Positions 10,361 to 22,189 of a stretch of 64,000 nt of DNA are shown one piece after another (the first letter of the stretch is position 1; each line of letters starts with the position of its first letter). The notes below the pieces were generated by a model. The model did no database searches. It was given only the letters and a program-made list of their open reading frames with translations, and was not told the DNA's origin. The stretch comes from Rosa chinensis (Eukaryota > Streptophyta > Magnoliopsida > Rosales > Rosaceae): assembly GCF_002994745.2 (NCBI RefSeq), contig NC_037094.1:28184956-28248955 (forward strand), given 5' to 3'. The translations under genes and the position numbers were made by a program.

Positions 10361-11388
10361 GGGATTTTTTTTTTCATCTTTGGTTCCAGGTAGACTACCT
10401 CTGCTTTCTGGGTCTTCGTTTTTCTTCATTTCCATTTGCTTTTTGTGACTTTGAACTATCAGTGACTCGGTCCTTGGCTATATATGAATGCACATGAAAA
10501 ATTGAGATGTTGCCCACCACCTGTTTGATGAAATGCGTCTGACAACCTCTTCTCTTTCTTATGCTTACTTAAACTCAACATTCCTTTACATTTTGTGTAA
10601 TTCTTGGGTTTGAAGAATGGAACTTTTCTGTTTTAATGCATTATACTTGAATTCATATATTCCTGGGTTTTAAAGGTTAGCTCAACTTGTTGCATTCATA
10701 CTCTTCCTATTCATGTTGCAAAACCTGTAAGTAGTCCTCTTTATTTGGTTTTGAATATCACATGGGATGCCACTGAATATCACAAGTTCGGTCTTGAATA
10801 CTGCGCAGGCAATCACCCTTTCTGCCAATATATGTTGAGGAGGAAGTATTCCGCATTGTTAATTTTGGATGATTGGATGTTAAAAAGTAAATCCCTTTTA
10901 TGAAGATATATGTTAAGACATAATTTGATACTATAGGCTGTAAGAGGCTATATACATGATTTGTTATGAAAGTATGCTTCAAGTTAGTAACTAATGGTAA
11001 GGATGTGGCGAAAAACAAGTAAGTTGATGAAAATTGGACTTTATGATTTGTTCCCAGTGTGTTATCCTGGGAGAGCTAAGTTTACATGGGCTGCATACAG
11101 AATTTTACTTTCTTTCAGTTCAAAACTGGAACCGAGATTTTTACAGAAATTGTCGTACAAGATTCATACAATACTGCCATTTGTCTGCTTCATAATTTGT
11201 GTATTTTTCAGTTCAGCTCCATTGCAGTTTTAAAGTCACGGAAGCTTGTCCTCAGCAAAAGAGGTATGCAGATTCATTTGATGATGAGTCATGGCCTCTC
11301 CTCTTCTTCGTCTTGACTCAGCAGCATGTCCAAAATTTGGTTGCTTTCTGAATATGAAGTTGGATCATATTTTCATCACATCTTTCAG
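10361..11388. other. Cluster DNA between U6 and SAUR2
   Basis: No gene found. 10390-10560 resembles 60840-60950 (GGTTCCAGGTAG...TATGAATGCACATGAAAAATTG), so it belongs to the repeated SAUR spacer. 11100-11388 is the 3' flank of SAUR2. Confidence 0.6.
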
Positions 11389-11688
11389 TCACACACTCAA
11401 GCTGGAAGTGAGATCAAGGAAGGTGTCTTCACTGCAAGGGATTGTGATACCGCCCATGGGATGATCGTATCCAAATTCTTCTTCAGCTTGACTCAGCAAA
11501 TCCATGAATGAAGGTTGGTTCAAGTATGATATTGGAATCACAAATCGCTTCTTCTGGCTCTCTCCGACATAGACTGCAAAAAAGCCTTTTGGGATATCTA
11601 AGGTCTTTGAAGCAGTCTTGTTTGCATTAGATGAAGATCGGGTAAGACTTCTCTTGGGGCTAACAATTCCAGGCAGCCGGAAACCCAT
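11389..11688 (-). CDS. SAUR2: small auxin-up RNA protein, 99 aa
   Basis: An intact SAUR. The domain runs from [12 protein letters not shown] (about residues 32-43) through [36 protein letters not shown] and [17 protein letters not shown] to the stop. The start is the MGFRLPG methionine at 11688: it is shared by every paralogue, sits in the conserved TATAGAAGCCATGGGTTTCC context, and the open frame extending to 11844 runs back past the TATATATA box at about 11808-11816. SAURs are short, intronless early auxin-response proteins that inhibit PP2C.D phosphatases and so raise plasma-membrane H+-ATPase activity. The N-terminal extension ([17 protein letters not shown]) is the longest in this cluster. 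Very close in sequence to SAUR4. Confidence 0.96.
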   Translation of the reverse strand: MGFRLPGIVSPKRSLTRSSSNANKTASKTLDIPKGFFAVYVGESQKKRFVIPISYLNQPSFMDLLSQAEEEFGYDHPMGGITIPCSEDTFLDLTSSLSV

Positions 11689-11880
11689 GGCTTCTATATT
11701 CCCAAGTGGAAAAACAATAAAAAGACTTGAAAGAATCTGGGAAAGAGAGAAAGCTTTGATGTTTGATGAATGAGAGGAGTTGAGTTCCTGGTGATCGATT
11801 CGTGTATGTATATATAGATGAAGAAAGGGTGTGTGGAAGATCATCTGCTACTTGAAATGAGTGGTTAAGATTGGCAGCAA

Positions 11881-11940
11881 TGAGGGACACTAGCTTGTTT
11901 CAAATCAAGAAATCACATGGGTTTGTCTTCCCATTCACGT
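11881..11940 (-). promoter_or_regulatory. Conserved SAUR upstream block (SAUR2)
   Basis: GGGACACTAGCTTGTTTC and ATCACATGGGTTTGTCTTCC, about 200-250 bp upstream of the ATG. The order and spacing are as in the other SAURs. Confidence 0.55.
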
Positions 11941-14280
11941 AACTCATCCCCCAGCAGAGGCATATGCTGCTGTCCTTTTTTTCAAACATCTTGCCCTACT
12001 TCCTTTAGATGACAGACAATACAGGGTCACAGGGACCAGAAGTGAGGTGTCTGTCTAATAAAACCTATCAGATAAGGACTCATAATATCCTTGATTCAGA
12101 CTTGCACTTCTATACAGACAAGAATTGGTGGATCACCAAGCCAGTCTACCATGTGGTCTTGCTGCTTCATGTATGATATCCATGATCTCCAATGCCAACA
12201 AACTGAGCAAGTATTTCATTTGTCTAGTCAATCAAGGAAAGTCGACTGATGATCAGGCATGACAAGCTAACAACACAGGTATTGATTATATATTTGAATA
12301 TCAGTTCCAGCTATTTGTTGAAATCCCAGTGATAAAGAAATTAATGTACTCATGATTAGGTTGAACCTGTTAGAAACTTGCACAAAGCTTTGAAGTTAAT
12401 AATTTAAACTTAAGAAGATTGCAAACTCTAATACATGATTATGTATGCCCCGTATCTCTGTCTTTCCACAGAACATAGATATTTCCACATGCATCAAAAT
12501 CTTAGTTGTATGCCTCAAAGGAACCTTCTTACAATCGTACCTCTTTATTTGCATGCATTAGATATGCCCATATAAGCCTACTCACATGTGTGTTGTTATG
12601 TAGGAGAAATAGCATTCTTGACCAAATGCTAACTAGTATAGTGTATCATAAACTTCCACGGATGTTGAGAATCTTTACTGAAATTTTTAAAAGCTTGCTT
12701 TTCTCCGTGGATTTCCCAGCAGTGTATTCAATTCTAAAACTCCAAAGTCGACTTTCAATGTTTGTTAGAGCATGCAGTCGATCCTGGATAATAACTTAAT
12801 TCTCAGGGAAAGATAATAGCTCTTTTCATGCACTCCAGTTTTCGATTTTCTATCCTTTTTTACTGCAAGAAATTTTCTACTGCATTTTTACACTGTTTGT
12901 TAACTTCCTTTTCCCCTCTTCCTTTTCTACAGATTACTCCCGTATCTCACTTCCATAGGAAAAAAAAAAAACAAAACAAAAAAAATTGACCTGCCATTGT
13001 TCACATATGAGAAACAAGATGCCTTTGTCTATTGTTAGTATTCTCTTGCTCTTTTATTCCTAAAAGTGGCATTGAGTATTTTCTGAATTTTTATATGTTG
13101 TGCTGTTATTTAAAATGGTTTTTGAAACCTTTTTACTCACACAAGCAAGAAATATATGCAACAGTTTTGGTTCTGTCTTATTGTGTTAAGGTTGAGCCCA
13201 AAGATCACCATTTAGCCCTTTCCTTTTCTTTTTTTTTTCCCTATTTTCTTTGTGATGTTGCTGTTCGTTAATGCCTTATTCACTGCCTCTAGCTTTCATG
13301 TTGCAGATTGATCATGATTATAAATGGGATGTTCCTTTGAAAATAAAATTACTTAAGTGATGATTGTACTTGGTTTTGCATGTTCTTTGCAAACTATGAA
13401 TTTAAGGACGGCTGCACCTCCAACTTTGGTCATGTACTTTTCAAAATTTACATACTTATTGTTGTTATTCTTGCATCTCCCCTCAGCATGAAATAATTTA
13501 TAAGAAAGTTCTGTTTACTTGGATTTTGCGGTTCTTCTCAAACAATGATAGGCCTGGTCTTAGCTGAGATAACTAAAGTGGTATCATGTATGTCATCGAC
13601 TTAACATAAGTGGTCACTGGCTCCAACATGAACTCCCTGGTTTTTCACTGATGGATACAGTGGTTAAATTATAGGTTACATGTCAGAGTCAGTAATGGAA
13701 ATCAAATGATAACTGTATGCTATGCATTGAGGAACAACTTGTCATGTCACTCATGTGAATGACAGGAAGATTGAACTTTCAAAATGCATGTCTGGAACAA
13801 CTTTTGAGAAATAACTTCAACGAAATCATCAGTTCTAGTTGCCAGTAGTATAGCCATGTCATATAAGTGAGTATTCATTTAGCCATCAGAATCTCAAATT
13901 TGGTTTCTGGATGCTGCAGTGGAAATCAGGCCAAGGAGCTAGAAAATAATGAAAAATAAGAAAGCTGATGAGCACTTAAAATATATTCCCATACTGTTGT
14001 TGATAGCAATAAAGAAGTTTACAAGGGATTGAAACACAGAATACTGTGAGTTCAAAATTGGAGTCCTGATTTTGGACCAATATCATCATTTGTCTGCTTC
14101 AAAAATTTTGTATCTTCCTGCTCAGCTCTATTGCAGCTTCAATCTTCCCAAAGTTTTCCTTGAACAGCTGTGAGTCCATTCAGTTGGATGATCAAGCATA
14201 GACTCATCTTCATCTTGAGTCAGCAGCGAGTTTTGAAATGAGGAGGTTTCGGATCCAAGATCCACTTCATTATTGTTCCT
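11941..14280. other. SAUR2-SAUR3 spacer
   Basis: No gene recognised. The first 300 bp is repeated SAUR upstream DNA. 12420-13960 is AT-rich with short frames of no identifiable family (12506-12799, 13032-13271). From about 13980 it becomes the SAUR3 3' flank. Confidence 0.5.
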
Positions 14281-14565
14281 TTACACACTCAGGCGGGAAG
14301 TGAGATCAAGGAAGGTGTCTTTGCTGCAAGGAATTGTGAGACCACCCATTGGATGATCGTATCCAAATTCTTCTTCAGCTTGACTCAGCAAATCCAGGAA
14401 CAGAGGCTGGTTCAAATATGATACTGGGATTACAAATCTCTTCATCTGTTTCTTCCCAACATAGACTGCGAGATAACCTTTCGGGACATCTAAGGTCTTA
14501 GCAGCAGATAGAGGTTGAATAAGACTTTTCTTGGTGTTAACAATTCCAGGCAACCGGAATCCCAT
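14281..14565 (-). CDS. SAUR3: small auxin-up RNA protein, 94 aa
   Basis: An intact SAUR starting [15 protein letters not shown] at 14565 and ending DLTSRLSV. The core has [40 protein letters not shown] and [19 protein letters not shown]. It is the most diverged full-length member, with KKQMKR instead of the ERQKKR or ESQKKR of the others and GGLT for GGIT. The TATA box is TTTATATATAG at about 14680-14690. A GAGACA (TGTCTC auxin response element, gene strand) lies at about 14784-14789 inside the conserved upstream block. No intron, as usual for the family. Confidence 0.96.
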   Translation of the reverse strand: MGFRLPGIVNTKKSLIQPLSAAKTLDVPKGYLAVYVGKKQMKRFVIPVSYLNQPLFLDLLSQAEEEFGYDHPMGGLTIPCSKDTFLDLTSRLSV

Positions 14566-14778
14566 GGTTTTTATATGAGTTGAAGAAAGCGGAAAAGAGT
14601 TATAAGGACTTGGGAAACAGAGAAGGTTTTGAATTCAAGGCAAGGAGAATACTTGACTTCCTTATCTCAAATAATCGGTTTATATATAGAGAGAAAGGGT
14701 CTGTGGACAATCTTTGAATGAGTGGTGAAGACACACTATCCGTTTGCTACATGAAATGAGTGGCGAAGATGCACACCA

Positions 14779-14835
14779 GCGAGAGACAGTAGCTTGTGAA
14801 AAATCAAGAGATCACATGTGTATGTCTTGCCGTTG
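14779..14835 (-). promoter_or_regulatory. Conserved SAUR upstream block (SAUR3) with TGTCTC
   Basis: GCGAGAGACAGTAGCTTGTG then ATCACATGTGTATGTCTTGCC. It includes GAGACA, the reverse of the canonical ARF-binding TGTCTC, about 220 bp upstream of the ATG. Confidence 0.55.
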
Positions 14836-16462
14836 ATGAAGTCTACTGTAGAAACATCCTTCCCTACCTCATTGCACGAGAGACACGGAGTGGACCTTCA
14901 TAAATGGATTTTCTATATAAGAAAATAACTTCAGATGTGGATTTCTACCCAGCACTGATAATTGGAGTTGCTCTACAGACAAGAATATGTGGTACTATAT
15001 TAACAGTTCTATATGTGGTTAGATATAAATGATGCTATGTACTGGGAACAAGAAAGTTAGGTTAGCATGTGGCTTTGTTGTTTCATCTATGTCTCCAGTG
15101 TCAACAAGCTGGGGAAGTGTTTCAATTTTTGATCTGTCTAGAAAATTAAATAGACTGCCAACCATGACCTGAAAACCCAACAGGTACGGATTTCAAATAT
15201 TTAAAGTTTTTTGCTCAAATATTGGAGGAAGAGGAGCATTGATGATTTATGATTTGATTGATCGATCTCAATATTTTTGTTTTCCATTGAGAAACTTGTG
15301 CTAGCTAAGAAGATCGAAAACTGTAAACCTGCTCAAGTCTTTCTGGTATGAAACAGTAGAAATAAAAATGACCAAAAGGAACTTAAAAAGAGAGAGAAAA
15401 GAAAGAAAGAAATTGCAAGGACATCTTCCAATCTGTATTGAAAATCATACTTGTTGTGAGTATGAATATAAACAGGGGAGACATGAGCATTTGAGGATCA
15501 CATGATTCTGTCTTCAGATAGGAAAAAAAAAAATTGGCATTAGTTGAGTCTTCCTCTTAAGAAATAGGGACCAGCTAGCTTGTGTCCCATATGTCTAAAT
15601 ATGTCTTGTCAATCACATAGTAATGATATTTGTAAACCTGATGATTCTTCTTTTCCTCATCATGATGTGCTTTTTTCTTTGGATTGTCAAAATGTAAGAG
15701 GTTAATACTACACGAGACAGTTCTGTTGTTTATTTTTATCTCTCTGTTAGTTTTCAACAGTTTTGTACAATGGCCTCATAGTTTATTGTAGTTCATATAG
15801 TTGATGTAAGAACAGATATAATCTATGACAAATAGTTTTATCTTTACAGTATCTATCTCGGTAGAAAAACATTGTGATGTTCCTATGAAGTGCCAACCTA
15901 AATTATTAGTTTGAAATGCAGGAACTACAAACAATATGACTGTTTTTAGAACATATGAGTTGAAATGGACATGAATTTTCCAGGTATCTTGATGACCAAA
16001 GACACAAACGTGAATAACGTAGAGTAAATAACTAAATATAACTCTGTAGGGAATTGCATAATTAAGAATATAAGATAACACTAGATGCATGAGGAATTAA
16101 ATATGATAATTATTACCAATTTTTTTTCTTTTGGAGAGCCAACAATGAATTTTACATGGGATTAAAAACGGTCAAGTAAGACAAAATTTGACCTTTTTTG
16201 AATTCTAAACTGGAGTCATGATGTTAGGGTGAATGTGGTCTGTGTGAGTTCATGATATTGTCATGTCACTCTCTGCTTCATAAACTTTCTATTTTTCTGC
16301 CCATCTTGCAGACAACTTCAGACTTGCAGAAGTATCCCCTCAACAGAAGATGTGAGTCTATACCATTGATGATCAACACTCGCCTCTTCTTCATCTTGAC
16401 TCAGCAGCGAGTTCTGAAATGAGGATGGTTTGTAATCCCAGGTTTAAATCAGAAGCATTCAT
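14836..16462. other. SAUR3-SAUR4 spacer
   Basis: No gene recognised. The minus-strand open frames at 15575-15757 and 15776-16090 look like AT-rich chance frames. 15480-15510 carries a weak copy of the CACATG upstream block, so a lost SAUR may once have stood near 15200. 16120-16460 is the SAUR4 3' flank. Confidence 0.45.
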
Positions 16463-16708
16463 TCACACACTTAAGCGGGAAGTAAGGTCAAGGAAGGTGT
16501 CTTCACTGCAAGGAATGGTGATACCACCCATTGGATGATTGTATCCAAATTCTTCTTCAGCTTGACTCAACAAATCCAGAAATAAAGGCTGGTTCAGAAA
16601 AGAGATTGGAATCACAAATCGCTTCTTCTGACTCTCTCCCACATATACTGCAAAAAAGCCTTTCGGGATTGAAGTTGTTTTAGCAATTCCAGGAAAGCGG
16701 AAACCCAT
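16463..16708 (-). CDS. SAUR4: small auxin-up RNA protein, 81 aa
   Basis: An intact SAUR, the shortest full-length member. [17 protein letters not shown] is followed directly by [40 protein letters not shown] and [13 protein letters not shown]. The ATG at 16708 is chosen by paralogue alignment; the frame extending to 16816 adds 36 residues read through the 5' UTR. The TATA box (TATATATAG) is at about 16823-16831. The N-terminal spacer between MGFRFPG and IPKG is shorter than in SAUR2 and SAUR3, so length differences in the cluster come mainly from this linker. Confidence 0.95.
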   Translation of the reverse strand: MGFRFPGIAKTTSIPKGFFAVYVGESQKKRFVIPISFLNQPLFLDLLSQAEEEFGYNHPMGGITIPCSEDTFLDLTSRLSV

Positions 16709-16893
16709 GATTTCTATATTCCCAAGTGAAGGAGGAAGAATTTTAAGGACTTGAGAAAAAAGAAAGCTGTGATGCTTAGCAAGGAGAAGGTTTGAGTTGC
16801 TCATGAACCTGACCATGCCTGTGTATATATAGCTGTTAGGGTGTGTGGAAACTCATCTTGTACATGAATGATTGGTGAAGAGGCACTGAGGTA

Positions 16894-16933
16894 GGGATAC
16901 TAGGTTGTGAGAAACCACATGGGTTTGTCTTCC
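16894..16933 (-). promoter_or_regulatory. Conserved SAUR upstream block (SAUR4)
   Basis: GGGATACTAGGTTGTGAGAA then ACCACATGGGTTTGTCTTCC, about 190-225 bp upstream of the ATG. Confidence 0.55.
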
Positions 16934-17493
16934 TACTCAAGTTCTTCATCCCTCAAGGACATTTCACATGCAAATGATACCAAACTGTATCCTTGTGTTG
17001 ATATATACATGATTCCATACATTAAATGAATTAAGAATCTCCATCAGTTATTTGATACATGAAATGAGTGGTGAAGATGGCAGTAATTGGGGACACAAGT
17101 GGGCTAGAAATCAAGGAATACATGGTTTGTCATGTCCTTCACGTTGATTTTGCATATGCTAGTGTTCCAAAATCTATGGTTTTGTAGAAACACCTATCCC
17201 TACCTCCTTTACATATATAACAACAGGCTCATTAACTAGTGTTCCGTCACAGACAGAAATTTATGGTGCTGCTATAATAGTTTTACAATGGATCCGGAAT
17301 ATAAAGGGCTGCGCATCTGCTTTCCTGTGTCATTTATGATCCATTCATCTATAGTATCACCAAGCTAAGGATGTCTATCATTTTATTTGGTGAAATCTAT
17401 AACATTCACTTGGTCAAGCTTGACAAGAAAACCGTACAGGCATTCAGTTTCAAGGACCGAATGAGGAACCACCTTCGTATACTCCAACTGGTT

Positions 17494-17641
17494 AGTGCTT
17501 GTGCTGACACACTCCTTATAGTACATTAGAGAGCCCTTGCCAAACTCAATTTATTCAAGTTTTCTGATAGTGCTTGTGCTGACACACTCCTTATAGTACA
17601 TTAGAGAGCCCTTGCCAAACTCAATTTATTCAAGTTTTCTG
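17494..17641. repeat. Tandem duplication of about 74 bp
   Basis: Two adjacent, almost identical copies starting AGTGCTTGTGCTGACACACT and ending TTCAAGTTTTCTGA, at 17494-17567 and 17568-17641. They lie directly upstream of the ATG of the RPW8-like fragment, so the duplicated unit is its leader or proximal promoter. Confidence 0.93.
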
Positions 17642-17647
17642 ACGATT

Positions 17648-17947
17648 ATGGCGGCGCTGATCGGAGGGGAGGCTAATGGTGCAGCTGCGCCAGTATCAGT
17701 ATTTGACGTATTGTATGATACTGTTAGAGCAGCGAAATGCAAAAATGCCAGATGCAAATTCAACTACTACAACTTGATCAGAGATATGGAATTGTCGGTA
17801 CCACGGATCGTTCATCAGATACAAGAGCATGTTGGGGAATTGGATCTCATGGAGGACCAGGTGAATGACTTGACTAAAGCCGCTTGGCGACTTGGTTACC
17901 AAGAAAAGTATTTTATCTTTTTATGTGGTACAGTTATCACTGCATAA
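17648..17947 (+). pseudogene. RPW8-like N-terminal fragment
   Basis: From the ATG at 17648 the frame reads MAALIGGEANGAAAPVSVFD, then LYDTVRAAKCKNARCKF, a helical stretch, and HVGELDLMEDQVNDLTKAA. The layout resembles the RPW8 (CC-R) domain of helper NLR resistance proteins as I know it: a hydrophobic GGAALG-like start, a K(D/C)KNARFKF segment, an LxSxxPxIxEI helix, a KELD region and a Lys/Leu-rich helix. It stops after 99 codons without NB-ARC or LRR, and I see no continuation downstream. It could be a first exon whose donor I misjudge or a truncated copy. The RPW8 assignment is from pattern, not search. It is the only plus-strand host coding fragment inside the SAUR array. Confidence 0.5.
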
Positions 17948-18640
17948 ATGAAGTTCCCGTAGTGGAAATTATGGAGTTTGATTTAGATCTTAGGAAACTG
18001 TTACACTGCCTGCATATGCATCGAATGCATGGTACTAGCATAGGTCAACAAATTTAAGTTTTAAGCAGAACAAGTATGGAATATACAGACAGAAATAGAT
18101 TTGGTGTCAGCAACTAAAACAGTTTTTTTTTTTTTTCCTTTTTTTCTTTCTTTCTTTTCAATTGAATTTTGTTCATGGATGTCTGTGAGTCTGCAGATAA
18201 TGTAAACAGAAGATGAACAGGTCAAAACTTTATAGTTATTACTTCAGAAATTTGCCGCTGTGTTTAAATTTTGGTTAATATAATGACAGTTTCAATTATA
18301 TTAGAGCTGGAAACTATCGGACTATATAGATTAGAGCTCACTCTACATATGATTTTTTTTTAAAAAGAATGTTTAGCAGGATTTGAAATATGTACTATAT
18401 ATTCTCATAGTTCTGGAGAACAAGAAAGTTTTACATGGGGTCCAAACGCAGAATTTGACTGCATTTGTGTTCAAAATTGGAGTCAAGAACTTTAGATAAT
18501 TTGCTTTGAAGAGTTCATGTAATGTAGTAGAAATCGTGATTTGATTCTTCTTCAAACTTTTGGACATCTTTCTTCTCAGGTCAGAAGCAGCTTGAGGAAG
18601 TACAGCAGATTTCTCCTCAGTGCAAGAGGCAATTTGATTC
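17948..18640. other. Non-coding stretch downstream of the RPW8-like piece
   Basis: AT-rich, with a T-rich tract at 18123-18160. From about 18330 onwards it is the SAUR5 3' flank (GTTTTACATGGGGTCC and AAATTGGAGTC match other copies). Confidence 0.5.
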
Positions 18641-18650
18641 AGTAGATGAT

Positions 18651-18684
18651 GAAGTTATCAAATATATATATATTTGATAACTTC
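18651..18684. repeat. Perfect 34-bp palindrome
   Basis: GAAGTTATCAAATATAT followed immediately by its exact reverse complement, with no loop. The homologous position of the SAUR7 flank (GATGAAGTTATCAACTGC at about 39608) has only one arm, so the second arm arose here. Confidence 0.95.
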
Positions 18685-18780
18685 GAACAACAGCGGAATA
18701 TCCACTGAAAAATCAGCAGTAAGTTTCCAAATGAGGATGTTTTGGATCCAAGATATCGACTGCATTAGTGCTCATGACAC

Positions 18781-19060
18781 ACACTTAGGTGGGAAGTGAG
18801 ATCAAGGAAGGTGTCCTCACTGCAAGGAATTGTGATACCACCCATTGGATGATGGTATCCGAATTCTTCTTCAGCTTACTCAGCAAATCCTGAAACAAAG
18901 GTTGGTTCAAATATGATATTGGAACCACAAATCGTTTCTTTTGGCTCTCCCCAACATAGACTGCAAAGTAGCCTTTTGGGATATCTGATGTCTTTGAAAC
19001 GGTTTGGTATGGAGTAAGACTTCTCTTTGTGTTAGAGATTCCAGGCAATCGGAAACCCAT
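18781..19060 (-). pseudogene. SAUR5: SAUR with a 1-bp frameshift
   Basis: The start [20 protein letters not shown] at 19060 and the first two thirds ([33 protein letters not shown]) are normal. Then one base is missing: the paralogues' CAGCTTGACTCAG is CAGCTTACTCAG at about 18870-18881. The frame then runs through [10 protein letters not shown] instead of [12 protein letters not shown] and ends at 18785. The usual stop-codon region (GACTCACACACTTAG in paralogues) has also lost two bases. The conserved C-terminal half is therefore lost. The TATA box (TATATATAG at about 19190-19198) and upstream block remain, so a transcript may still be made. Pseudogene, or truncated-protein allele. Confidence 0.9.
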
Positions 19061-19275
19061 CGTTTCTATATTTTTATGTGATTGAAGGCTTGAAGCAGGA
19101 GATAAGAATAAGGAGTTGGTAACAGAGAAAGCTTCGATGCTTGCAAGGAAAAGAGTTGAGTTGTTGAGGAACCTAATCATGTATGTGTGTATATATAGAT
19201 GAAAGGGTATACGGAAAATCATCTGCTACATGAAATGATTGGTGAAGAGAAACTGAGAAAGGACTCATGGGCTCC

Positions 19276-19320
19276 AGTTGGAGACACTAGCTTGTGAGGA
19301 ATCACATGGCTCTGTCTTCC
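19276..19320 (-). promoter_or_regulatory. Conserved SAUR upstream block (SAUR5) with TGTCTC
   Basis: GTTGGAGACACTAGCTTGTG then ATCACATGGCTCTGTCTTCC. It includes GAGACA, reverse of TGTCTC, about 220 bp upstream of the ATG. Confidence 0.55.
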
Positions 19321-20612
19321 TACTCAAGCACTTTATCACCCATGAGATTTCACATGAAAATGTGTGATGATCAAAGATGGTAGAAGACATGGGGGAGACG
19401 AACTCTGATCTTGTCCAACTCTGATAATTGATGTTGCTTACAGACAAGAATTTGTGGTGCTAATTACACAATTTTACTTGCGGCCAGATATAAAGGAATG
19501 CTATATCTTGATTGGGAGCACCTAGCCAGCCTGGCATTTGGTTTGTTGTCTCATCTACAGTCTATGATCTCTAGTTTCAACTGGCTGAGGGAGTATTTTG
19601 TTTCATTTGGTCAACCTAGGAAATTCCTCTGATGGTCATGCATGACAAGAAAGCCATACGTACAGGTACTGATTTGCTTATTACCAACAGTTTCAAACTA
19701 TATTCAAACACCAGAGTTGATGGACATTGATGTGTTCATGAATAGACTGAACTCGGCATGAGTTGGTGATTGCAAATTCTAAAAGAAAATTGCAACTTCT
19801 AAAACCTGCTTACTCTTCTCTGTATGTATGCTGCTGACAACCTGTCCAAGCACATAAGAAGATTGCAAATTCTGAAACCTGCTGACACTTCTCTGTATGT
19901 ATGCTGCTGAATCTATACAGCTGCAATGTCCTTGCTTATTTTCTTTTTCAATATGGTGGGTGAGGTGCTTGAGGTATCAACCAAAGAAAAAGAGGTGATA
20001 ATACAATAGTTTTCTAGTTTTTGGGTTATTCAGCTATATCATAACTGCATACCATTTATCATGAGTATCTATCTATTAGCTTGCTATCCAAGAAAACCAA
20101 CCAGATCATGAATTGAAGAAGATAGATAAATAGTGTTTACATTATATATATGTTATCTTAAAATTTTCTGTCTCAAAATTTCACATAATCAGTGAATGAT
20201 TCAAATTGAATTGAAGGTATAAGCTATGTATCATAGAGCATGAATTGCAGAGAGGCAACAATATCAAGCTAACAGTAGTTTACAGAAATTAAAGTTCATG
20301 TTCTGTGACACTGTCATTAGGGGTTTCTTTCTTTTTGTGCTGTACAATATTTATCATGTTTGAAGTACGAAATGGGAAGCATTGCAAGCTTCTTGGTTTC
20401 TCTTAAATATTGATAGTGATGCTGCCTTTCCATGCACCCCTTGTTGCCTCTTGGGCCATCAACAGCATTCTACCTTAAATAACTCTCATAGGTTTGAGGT
20501 AGTGCATTCCACTTCCTTGACTGGTTAGAAAGTTACTACCCTACTTGTTTGCATATTCGTCTTGGTGGAATGCTTCCACTGCTATCTATGATGAAGCTAA
20601 GTGATCAACACC
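19321..20612. other. SAUR5 upstream and spacer DNA
   Basis: No gene recognised. It contains a local repeat: TGCAAATTCT(A/G)AAA...CTGCTTACTC TTCTCTGTATGTATGCTGCTGA-type sequence appears at about 19765-19840 and again at 19860-19915. Confidence 0.45.
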
Positions 20613-20918
20613 TCAAAAAATAAGGATATCTTCTCTGCAGGGAATTGTACAGCCATCCAAACTCTTCTCCAGAGGTGCTAAGCAAGTGTTGAGAATTGCG
20701 ATGTTTACATTGCAAGGAATTCTGATACTGCCTATGTGATGATCACTTCCAAACTCTTCTTTAACTTGACTCAGCAAATCCAGATAGAAAGGTTGACTAG
20801 CTGTTTGACGAAATTTAGATGACTTATTCTTGTATATCTGATAGTCACTATCTTTTGTTTTTGTTTTTGTTTGTCTTTTTTTTTTCCCATTTGTTATGAA
20901 CTCAGTTACAGAACTCAC
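20613..20918 (-). pseudogene. SAUR relic
   Basis: A minus-strand frame of 101 codons contains QPFYLDLLSQVKEEFGSDHH and IGSIRIPC, clear remains of the SAUR core [30 protein letters not shown]. A second GCTIPCREDIL copy of the C-terminal motif follows about 40 residues later. The N-terminal half (MGFRLPG and the IPKG...YVGE segment) is gone and replaced by Lys-rich, unrelated sequence. Its position matches the cluster's spacing, so this is an old array member that decayed. Confidence 0.75.
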
Positions 20919-21734
20919 CTAAAGGGCTCAACCTGTACTTAGGTTCAGCTTACCCACACGAGTAGGTTTGGTCTTCTCTTTTTTTTTTTTAACTGCAACA
21001 AAGCTTTCTGTTGTATAATTTGGTTTCTTTTCTCATCTTTTCCTCTGATATGATATATCCTTCCCATGAGGAAAATTCCAGCTCTAATTATTCTTTTAAT
21101 ACCACAGGCTATCAAAGATTAATTAAAGCCTATGGATGACTCTATCTGCATATTTTGATGGGAAAGGACCTCTATCATTAATTTTGAGAGATCGCAATGT
21201 CAAGATCATATTGATGTGGTTTAATTGTAGACCCCGTTTTGTATGAGGCATGCCTTGGTTAAAAACCAGATAAGGCATTAGTTCATTAGTAGTATTTCCT
21301 CATCAAAATTTGCTGGGATTTGTTAGTTGTAGACTTGTAGCATATAGATACAAGAAAAAAAATATGATATAATGGAAATTACTGACAACTAATTAGAAAA
21401 TTGATCAGGATAATTTGAAATATATTGTATATTCCCATAATTTTTCTGGAGGACAAAACTTTTTTGCATGGGATTCAAAATTTGGTGTCAAGAGCTTTAG
21501 ACAGTACACAGTAGTTGTCTTGGAGTTGTTGCAATGTCATTTGCCTGCTTCATGAGATGTGATTTGATTCTTCCTTTTTCTTATCAGCTCAGAATCAGCT
21601 CGGAATACCCCTTGGCGCAAGAGGCAACTTGATTCAGTAGATGATGAGTTAGCCTCTTCTTGATCTTGACTCAGCTGCGAGTTTCCAAATGAGGATGTTT
21701 TTGGATCCAACTCCACTTCATTAGTGTTCTTGAC

Positions 21735-21986
21735 TCACACACTTAGGTGGGAAGTGACATCAAGGAAGGTGTTTTGACTGCAAGGAATTGTGATACCACC
21801 CATTGGATGATGGTATCCGAATTCTTCTTCAGCTTGACTCAGCAAATCCTGAAACAAAGGTTGGTTCAAATATGATATTGGAACCACAAATCGTTTCTTC
21901 TGTCGCTCTCCAACATAGACTGCAAAGTAGCCTTTTGGGATCTCTGATGTCTTTGTGTTAGTGATTCTAGGCAATCGGAAACCCAT
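21735..21986 (-). CDS. SAUR6: small auxin-up RNA protein, 83 aa
   Basis: An intact SAUR starting [20 protein letters not shown]. The domain is residues about 16-79: [54 protein letters not shown], then [14 protein letters not shown]. Residues 1-70 are identical to SAUR8 although the flanks match SAUR1. The TATA box (TATATATAGG) is at about 22112-22121, with the conserved upstream block at about 22190-22222. Role as for the family: an early auxin-induced growth promoter acting through PP2C.D inhibition. No lesion is seen. Confidence 0.96.
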   Translation of the reverse strand: MGFRLPRITNTKTSEIPKGYFAVYVGERQKKRFVVPISYLNQPLFQDLLSQAEEEFGYHHPMGGITIPCSQNTFLDVTSHLSV

Positions 21987-22189
21987 GGTTTCTATATTAC
22001 TGAAGTGATCAAAAGAGGAGGAAAAAATTGAAAGGACTTGGGAAACAGAGAGCTTTATTTGGTACTTGCAATGAGAGGAGTTGAGTTGCTCATGAAGTTG
22101 ATCATGTGTGTATATATAGGTGAGATGGTATGCGGTAAATTATTTGGTAGATGAAATGCTTGGTGAAGAAGAACTCAGTTGGGCTCCAG

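Noticed and set aside
11389..11844. 151-residue SAUR2 starting at 11844
   Set aside because: That Met lies upstream of the TATA box; paralogues all start at MGF, here 11688. The same reasoning shortens the SAUR4, SAUR5 and SAUR7 frames.
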